This document shows, piece by piece, positions 58,559 to 64,000 of a DNA stretch of 64,000 nucleotides. The stretch spans positions 2,004,848 through 2,068,847 of the forward strand of contig NZ_JZHZ01000007.1 in the NCBI RefSeq assembly GCF_000963005.1, given 5' to 3'. The stretch is from Xanthomonas sp. GPE 39. Its GTDB lineage: Bacteria > Pseudomonadota > Gammaproteobacteria > Xanthomonadales > Xanthomonadaceae. Position 1 is the stretch's first letter. Each line of letters starts with the position of its first letter. The position numbers and the translations under genes were made by a program. The notes below the pieces were generated by a model, which was not told where the DNA came from, did not search any database, and saw only the letters and a list, made by a program, of their open reading frames with translations.

Positions 58559-60916
58559 TCAACCGTAGACGGCGGCAATCGTCAGCGTTTCTGCACTGCC
58601 AGCCGGCACCTGCACGCGCTCGTTGCGCGGACCCGATAGCGGCACACGCTGCCCATCCAGCATCACCTCGCGCAAGCGCGTGCCCGCCGGCACGCGCAAG
58701 GTCAACCAGGTCCGCGATGGCCGCGACGGCGGCAAGTGCACACGTCCATCGATGCGCTGCCGTGCCGGATCAGCGCACAGACTCAACGACACCGCACCCC
58801 AGCGCGTCGGCGCAGCGGCAATGGCGATTGTCTGGCCACTGCCCAGCCAGTCGCGCGGCAGCGCCCGCGCCAGGAACAGCTCCTCGCCGGCGCTATCCTC
58901 GAACACCAGCATCCAGCGCAGCAATAGCGGGATCGTCAACTGCGCCGGGATGCAGAACAACGGCATGCCGCCGGTGATGCCGCTAACCTCGCCCGCGGTC
59001 CAACTGCCACGGGTATGCACGTGATAGCGATGCGCGTACAGGAACAGCAGGTATTCCTCGATCCGATCCAGACGCAGCAACTGCTGCGCGTAGCCGTAGG
59101 AGATGAAACCCAGCAGGTCGCGTCCTTCGGGCGTGGGCGCGGTGATGTTGCCGACCACGCCGAGGCTGGTGCCGCCATGACCACGCACACAGTCGATGAC
59201 CAAGTGCGCCAGATCCTCGGGCAACACGTCGGCCTGCAACAATTCGGAATAGGCCCGATGCGGCCAGCCCTGCTCGCTGGGCTGCTCCTGTTGCAGCGAT
59301 TGCCGGAAGGTGAGTTTCACTCCCGGCAGCGGGCCGATGTAGGGCGGGGTCAGGTCGCGCCGGATATTCCCGCGCACGCTGCGCTGTAGCTGCGTGACAA
59401 GCTGCTGCGCATGCCGCTGCCATTGCGTGGCGCTGGCCTGTCCGCCGACGCCGGCAATCGCAGGCCAGACCCCGGCGATGTCCCGCCAGCCGCGCACGGC
59501 CAGCGCGCTGTTGGCGTAGTAGGGTTTCCACCATAGCTGCGGATCGGCAGACAGACAGGCATCGGATTCGTTCCAGCCGTGGATCAGCCCGTGCCCTGGT
59601 GCCGCTGCCGGCAAACGCAAGCTGGCATCGTGCAGTTCCACCAGCACCTGGGCGGTGGCGGCGATCTTGTCGCGATGCTTGCGCAGCAACGCCACATCGC
59701 CGGTATAGCGCAGGTAGCGCGCCAGCAGGGACAGGGTCAGCCCGAACTGCCCAGTCTCCGCGCCGCGCATGTTGATCATGCCGTCGGCCTGCACGAAATC
59801 GCTGAAGTACCCATCCAGCACCGCCGCAGCCTGGGCGAAGCGGCCCCACTCCAGGTTGGCGTACAACGAACTGGTGAAGGTGTCCTGGAAACCATCGTAT
59901 TCGTTGCCGTAGTAATCGCGATCCACTGCGCCGTACTTGGGATAGGTACCGCCCGGGCGCACCACCAGTTCACGCGCGAAGGCAAAGCGCGCCATCTCGC
60001 TCCAACTGGGATCAGGCAACTGCGCCTGCGCCATGTCGGCGAGCAAGCCGTGCCAATAGCCAGCGAAGGCGAGCAGGCCACGGTAGAAATCCTCGGCACT
60101 GCGTGGGCCGCGTCGCGGTGGGTAATCCGGGTAGCTATAGCCGTAGACCACCTTGCGGACCTTGCCATGTTCGACCAGCGCGCTGCGGTGCCAGGTTTGC
60201 ACCACAAAGCGGTCCGTCGCCAACACATCGGCGAACAGCAACAAGTCGTAATAGCGGCCCTCGCCCGCCGGCACCACTTTGCGCACGGCCGGCATCCAAC
60301 CGCCGATCAGGCCTTCGCGACGACGCTGCACCAGCGCGTCTTTGCCCAGTTCCGGGAACGCCTGCACCGCCCGGTAAGTGCGCGTGCGCCCATCCGGATA
60401 CACCGGCATGGTATCGGCGCATTCGCGGGTCCCCACAAAGGTGGTCCAGGGCAAGCGCCCGTTGTAGTCCTTCGCATCCAGTTGCGACGCTGGCGGCGGC
60501 GCCACGTCGCGTACCTCGTCCTGGCGCGGATCGCCATCGCGCAACAGGCGGTCGGCGAGCAGGTCGGCTTCGGCCATCGCCACTTCGGCCAGGGCCATGC
60601 CGAAGTACGGCGCTTGTGCGGCGGGATAGACCGGCTCGGTACGTTTGCCCAACACCAGCGCGCCGTCCGGGCCAAGCAGGGTCAAGTCGCCATCGGGATG
60701 GCGCAGGTCTTCGTACACCGTCCAGCGCACGCCTGCTTCATCGAAGTGGCACTGCATGGTATGCCCGGCCAGCGCGTCGCTGGATAGCGCACGCAACGGC
60801 GGCAACGCGGGCGCGGAACGCGCAGTCGGCGTCGCCGTGGCAGTGCCGGCCAGCGCCTGGACACCGGCCACCGCCCCCACCGCCAGCCCCTGACGCAGGA
60901 AATCTCTCCGATCCAT
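58559..60916 (-). CDS. Tat-exported glycosidase-like protein of unknown specificity
   Basis: 785 residues from the ATG at 60916, with GAGGAGG upstream. Tat motif DRRDFLRQG starts the protein and ATATP marks likely cleavage. The N-terminal half is beta-rich; about 320-680 is helical with repeated aromatic/acidic segments (YGNEYDGFQDTF, GMINMRGAETGQFGLTL, HGWNESDACLS), the look of an (alpha/alpha)6 six-hairpin glycosidase. A C-terminal beta domain closes it (WGAVSLSL, VPAGTRLREVMLDG). No CAZy family was recognised. It has its own copy of the shared element 54 bases upstream, so it should be coexpressed with the locus. Confidence 0.75.
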   Translation of the reverse strand: MDRRDFLRQGLAVGAVAGVQALAGTATATPTARSAPALPPLRALSSDALAGHTMQCHFDEAGVRWTVYEDLRHPDGDLTLLGPDGALVLGKRTEPVYPAAQAPYFGMALAEVAMAEADLLADRLLRDGDPRQDEVRDVAPPPASQLDAKDYNGRLPWTTFVGTRECADTMPVYPDGRTRTYRAVQAFPELGKDALVQRRREGLIGGWMPAVRKVVPAGEGRYYDLLLFADVLATDRFVVQTWHRSALVEHGKVRKVVYGYSYPDYPPRRGPRSAEDFYRGLLAFAGYWHGLLADMAQAQLPDPSWSEMARFAFARELVVRPGGTYPKYGAVDRDYYGNEYDGFQDTFTSSLYANLEWGRFAQAAAVLDGYFSDFVQADGMINMRGAETGQFGLTLSLLARYLRYTGDVALLRKHRDKIAATAQVLVELHDASLRLPAAAPGHGLIHGWNESDACLSADPQLWWKPYYANSALAVRGWRDIAGVWPAIAGVGGQASATQWQRHAQQLVTQLQRSVRGNIRRDLTPPYIGPLPGVKLTFRQSLQQEQPSEQGWPHRAYSELLQADVLPEDLAHLVIDCVRGHGGTSLGVVGNITAPTPEGRDLLGFISYGYAQQLLRLDRIEEYLLFLYAHRYHVHTRGSWTAGEVSGITGGMPLFCIPAQLTIPLLLRWMLVFEDSAGEELFLARALPRDWLGSGQTIAIAAAPTRWGAVSLSLCADPARQRIDGRVHLPPSRPSRTWLTLRVPAGTRLREVMLDGQRVPLSGPRNERVQVPAGSAETLTIAAVYG

Positions 60917-60969
60917 CGACCCTCCTCGGATATAGGCAATCGTGCATCGTGCGCTGCGCGTACCGCAGC

Positions 60970-61010
60970 GTCTTGCGCGCTGTGCCGAGGATCGATGCGG
61001 AAAACCGCAT
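60970..61010 (-). promoter_or_regulatory. Shared regulatory element, copy D (Tat glycosidase-like gene)
   Basis: GTCTTG at 60970-60975, 19 bases, then ATGCGGAAAACCGCAT at 60995-61010, a perfect 6-base inverted repeat around AAAA. CAAGAC in gene orientation ends only 53 bases before the ATG, placing the element at or very near the promoter. Confidence 0.75.
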
Positions 61011-61081
61011 AGCCACAAGCCTTCCGCAACCTCACCGCGCTGTCACAACGCGGCACCGGCGCGATGGCGCGGCAGAACGCC

Positions 61082-61390
61082 TCAGGCGAGGACGTCGAGC
61101 AGATGCCCCAGGCTGTCGTCGGCCGCGCGCAGCACCCGCGCATTGGCCTGGAACGCATTGCGCGCGGATAGACCGCCGACCATGTCATCGACCATATCGC
61201 TGCCCTGCCCGCCCGCCGCCTGCACCTGACTGACGACGCCACCGCCGGCCGCCTCCTGATCCACCGGCACCGCGCGTTGGAAACCCTCGGTGGCGAGATT
61301 GGCGATGTTGTTGGCACGCACCTGCAAGCCGGACGCCGCAGCGCGCATGCCGGAGAGCGCGATCGAAGACGACGAGGCGATGGAGGTCAT
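61082..61390 (-). CDS. Miniature orphan flagellar rod-like protein
   Basis: 102 residues. The N-terminal SIALSGMRAAASGLQVRANNIANLATEGFQR is the flagellar basal-body rod signature (key SGL, NNIAN), and the C-terminal GLSARNAFQANARVLRAADDSLGHLLDVLA is the matching rod C-terminal helix. The long central part of FlgB/FlgC/FlgG proteins is almost absent. No flagellar genes adjoin it. It may build a minimal coiled pair or be a relic; such short rod-like proteins occur in related genomes. Confidence 0.75.
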   Translation of the reverse strand: MTSIASSSSIALSGMRAAASGLQVRANNIANLATEGFQRAVPVDQEAAGGGVVSQVQAAGGQGSDMVDDMVGGLSARNAFQANARVLRAADDSLGHLLDVLA

Positions 61391-61576
61391 GACATGCCAA
61401 CCGGCGGAAGGGAGTTTGTAAGACTATCGGCAGCCGCAAGCGCAACTTGAGCGCGCAGGTGAAACGCGTGAGCACGCAGTGCGTAGTCCTCCGGCCGCCA
61501 TGCAGCGTCGCGTTCGAGCCTCGCGCTTGCGGGCAGCGCAGCCCGCGCGGCTCATTTGATGAGCGATCGGCTCCGC

Positions 61577-61693
61577 ATTCCAGCGCAGCGTCGCTTCGTC
61601 CAGCAGATACCGCACCAAGAAGTCGTACTGGCGGCGCTACACATCATCGATAGGACCGCTGGAATGGCCCACGGAATGTTCGCTACCGGACAC
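61577..61693 (-). pseudogene. Remnant of the 3' end of an S9 peptidase gene
   Basis: The 117 bases align without gaps to 61838-61954 of the intact S9 gene next door, with about 21 mismatches counted by eye. Translated, it reads SEHSVGHSSGPIDDV, a stop, then RRQYDFLVRYLLDEATLRWN, against GEHSVGRSTGPIDYVQRRQYDFFVRHLLGETTPHWN. The catalytic His codon is retained but an amber codon replaces Gln. It is the tail of an old tandem duplicate. The rest of 61391-61810 shows no gene. Confidence 0.85.
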
Positions 61694-61810
61694 AATGAAA
61701 ATGTATAAACATCCGTCATCGCATGCGCGCTATTGCCTGTTGCCGGAGCAGGCAATCACGCCCTCGCAGCAGAGGGCGGCACCTTTGACATTGATACAGA
61801 CATGACCGGC

Positions 61811-64000
61811 TTATCGCGCAATTTGCCTATCCAGGCTATTCCAGTGCGGCGTCGTCTCGCCCAGCAGATGCCGCACAAAGAAGTCGTACTGACGCCGTTG
61901 CACGTAGTCGATGGGGCCGGTGGAACGGCCCACGGAATGTTCGCCGCCGGGCACGTTGAGCAAGTCGAAGTCCTTGCCGGCCTTGATCAGCGCATTCACC
62001 ACCTGCGCGGTCGAGGCCGGGTCGACATTGCTGTCCTGCTCGCCGACGATCAGCAATAGATCACCACGCAACTTGGCCGCGTTGTCCACGCCCGAGGCAC
62101 GCGCGTAGCTCGCATCCACTGGCCAGCCCATCCACTGCTCGTTCCAACTGATCTTGTCCATGCGGTTGTCGTAGCAACCGGCATAAGCCACACCCACCTT
62201 GTAGAAGTCCGGGTGCCGCTCCAGTGCGCCAAGCGTGCTCTGCCCGCCAGCCGAGGCGCCGTAGATGCCGACGCGGCTCAGATCGTAGGACGGGTCTTGC
62301 GCGGCCATCGCCTTGTGCCAGGCGATGCGGTCGGGGAACCCGGAATCGCCGAGATTCTTCCAGGCCACATCGTGAAAGGCCTTGGATCGGTTGGCGGTGC
62401 CCATGCCGTCGATCATCACCACAATGAAACCCAGATCCGCCTGCGCCTGCATACCGATCTGCTTATCGCCACCGGAGTGATAACCGAATGGCCAGAACGT
62501 CTTGGGCACGAAGGAATCGTGCGGACCGGCGTAGATGTTCTCGATCACCGGGTATTTCTTGTGCGGATCGTAATCGCGCGGGCGCACCACCATGCCCCAG
62601 ATATCGGTACGGCCATCGCGACCCTTGGCGACGAACGTCTGCGGCGCGCGCCAGCCAGCGGCCTGCAACTTGCTGATGTCGCCACGTTCGACCACTTGCA
62701 GCAGCGCGCCATCGATTGCATGCAGCTCCATCACCGGCGCCATGTCCGGACGCGAATACACGTCCACGTAATGGCGACCGTCGTCGGCGATGGCCACGTC
62801 GTGGTCGGCATCGGCGTCGGTCAACCGGGTCAGCCGGCCACCGTCGAAATCCACCGCGAACAACTGCCGGTCGTAGGGATCCTTCCCCGCATCCATACCG
62901 CTGGCACTGAACCAGATGCGCCGTTGCGCATCGTCCACCCGCAGCACATCGCGCACGATCCACGCGCCGTGGGTGATCTGCGTTTTGACCTGGCCGGTAA
63001 CGCCATCGAACAGATACAGATGGCGCCAGCCGTCGCGCTCGGACACCCACAGGATCTCCTTGCCCAGCCCATCCACATCGTGGCGAAAACTGCGGTCGGC
63101 ATTGACGAAGGTCTTGGCGTCCTCGCTCACCGCCACATGCGCGCGGCCACTGGCGGCATCCACCGCAATCGCGCGCATGTGCTGAAAACCACGCTGCACT
63201 GCATCGAAGACGAAGCTGGCACTATCGCCACGCCACTGGATCGGCGACAACTGATAGGGATTGGCGAACAGCGCATTGTCGATGCTGCTGCGCCGGGGCG
63301 CGCCGCCGTGGGCTAATGCGGTGATGTCGAACAACACCGGACGCTCGATATCCACCGCATCGCCGGGTTTGGGATACAACTGGGTGCGCACCAGCGGCTG
63401 ACCGCCACCTGGCGGCGCCGCCTCCACCCGGGTCACCTGACGCGCAAAGCCTGGGCGTACCCGGTACAACGCCAACCGCTGCGAATCCGGCGACCAGGAG
63501 ATGGTCTCCGGATCGTAGAAATCGTCGGCACGGCCATCCTCGGCCAGCCGCCACACCCGTCCATCGGCGCGCGCGCGCAGCACCACCGCATGACCGTCGA
63601 CGTAAGCCTCCCAGCGTCCGTCGGGCGAACGCCGTGGCGTGTTATCCGCTGGCTGGGTCAGATCGCGCACCACGCCAAAACCGCGTGGTCGCGGCTGTCG
63701 GCCGCGATCGGCACGCGCGCAGACATACGTGGTCACGGTGCAGCGCCAGGGCGTCTCGTCGATCTCGAACGCAATCGCCGCCTGCGCATGATCGCCCTCG
63801 GCCACATAGGCGAAACGCTCAAATGGCAGGCGCAGCGCCGGAAACGTGGTCCCCATCGCGACACCCAACGCGCGCGCCAAGCGCACTTGATCGAACGCTG
63901 GCTGCTTGCGCTGGCTGACCACGTCCTCAACGACGAAGGCGAAACCGCCGGGCACCGTCTTGCGGTAATAGAACGCGCCAGCATCGCGCCATTGCGCAGG
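61811..64000 (-). CDS. S9 prolyl-oligopeptidase/DPP4-type peptidase 2, 5' truncated by window edge
   Basis: Reading is open to the window end (AQWRDAGAFYYRKTVPGG), so the N-terminus lies outside; about 729 residues are visible. The beta-propeller (WSPDSQRLALYRVRPG, WFSASGMDAGKDPYDRQ) is followed by the hydrolase domain with Ser in GASAGGQ, Asp in GEQDSNVDP and His in GGEHSVGRS. It is paralogous to S9 peptidase 1 in the same locus. A second peptidase of this type strengthens the view that the target has a polypeptide backbone. Confidence 0.92.
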   Translation of the reverse strand, partial: PAQWRDAGAFYYRKTVPGGFAFVVEDVVSQRKQPAFDQVRLARALGVAMGTTFPALRLPFERFAYVAEGDHAQAAIAFEIDETPWRCTVTTYVCARADRGRQPRPRGFGVVRDLTQPADNTPRRSPDGRWEAYVDGHAVVLRARADGRVWRLAEDGRADDFYDPETISWSPDSQRLALYRVRPGFARQVTRVEAAPPGGGQPLVRTQLYPKPGDAVDIERPVLFDITALAHGGAPRRSSIDNALFANPYQLSPIQWRGDSASFVFDAVQRGFQHMRAIAVDAASGRAHVAVSEDAKTFVNADRSFRHDVDGLGKEILWVSERDGWRHLYLFDGVTGQVKTQITHGAWIVRDVLRVDDAQRRIWFSASGMDAGKDPYDRQLFAVDFDGGRLTRLTDADADHDVAIADDGRHYVDVYSRPDMAPVMELHAIDGALLQVVERGDISKLQAAGWRAPQTFVAKGRDGRTDIWGMVVRPRDYDPHKKYPVIENIYAGPHDSFVPKTFWPFGYHSGGDKQIGMQAQADLGFIVVMIDGMGTANRSKAFHDVAWKNLGDSGFPDRIAWHKAMAAQDPSYDLSRVGIYGASAGGQSTLGALERHPDFYKVGVAYAGCYDNRMDKISWNEQWMGWPVDASYARASGVDNAAKLRGDLLLIVGEQDSNVDPASTAQVVNALIKAGKDFDLLNVPGGEHSVGRSTGPIDYVQRRQYDFFVRHLLGETTPHWNSLDRQIAR

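Overview
The window is high-GC, densely coded DNA from a plant-associated gammaproteobacterium of the Xanthomonadaceae, most likely a Xanthomonas. The evidence is the tgt-yajC-secD-secF order, the ubiG operon layout, many TonB-dependent receptors and plant cell-wall enzymes, and the repeated pairing of polysaccharide genes with S9 peptidases. No rRNA, tRNA, CRISPR array, intact insertion sequence or prophage was seen.

Layout. 1-846: the 3' part of a secreted M23 endopeptidase gene. 1.4-4.4 kb: a pectin methylesterase and a polygalacturonase in tandem, in visibly more AT-rich DNA. 4.5-8.1 kb (minus): an operon mtaD-like amidohydrolase, ubiG, gph/mupP-like phosphatase, squalene/phytoene-synthase-like gene. 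8.3-10 kb: divergent efp and epmB, substrate and modifying enzyme. 10.2-13.7 kb: MltB-type lytic transglycosylase, trmJ and suhB. 14.2-16.4 kb: a chemoreceptor with a CHASE3-like sensor. 16.7-22.5 kb (minus): queA, tgt, yajC, secD, secF. 22.6-24.6 kb: an Lrp/AsnC regulator divergent from a class III aminotransferase, with a perfect palindrome between them. 24.8-27.5 kb: GH9 cellulase and a metallo-beta-lactamase-fold hydrolase. 28.3-32.5 kb: a tight three-gene cassette of a ferritin-like protein, a LodA-type quinoprotein oxidase and its LodB-type flavoprotein. 33-39 kb: ggt, ferredoxin, a small lipoprotein, coaD, rsmD, and htpG behind a good sigma-32 promoter.

39.3-64 kb is a polysaccharide/glycoprotein utilisation locus, all on the minus strand: two TonB-dependent receptors, GH27, GH127, GH43, a very large multidomain glycosidase, a Tat-exported glycosidase-like protein and two S9 peptidases. 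The combination of GH127, GH43, a GH121/GH142-like giant, an alpha-galactosidase family and proline-type peptidases fits breakdown of plant hydroxyproline-rich glycoproteins (extensins). In such a scheme outer-membrane receptors import arabino-oligosaccharides, the glycosidases strip the arabinose and galactose, and the peptidases cut the protein backbone. Four of the transcription units in this locus carry the same composite element near their starts (GTCTTG, exactly 19 bases, then a 16-bp inverted repeat RTGCGG-N4-CCGCAY). This looks like an undescribed regulon signature. The genes inside the units are joined by 4-base ATGA or TTGA overlaps, and the GH127 gene is preceded by a 17-codon leader ORF that ends in the same kind of overlap.
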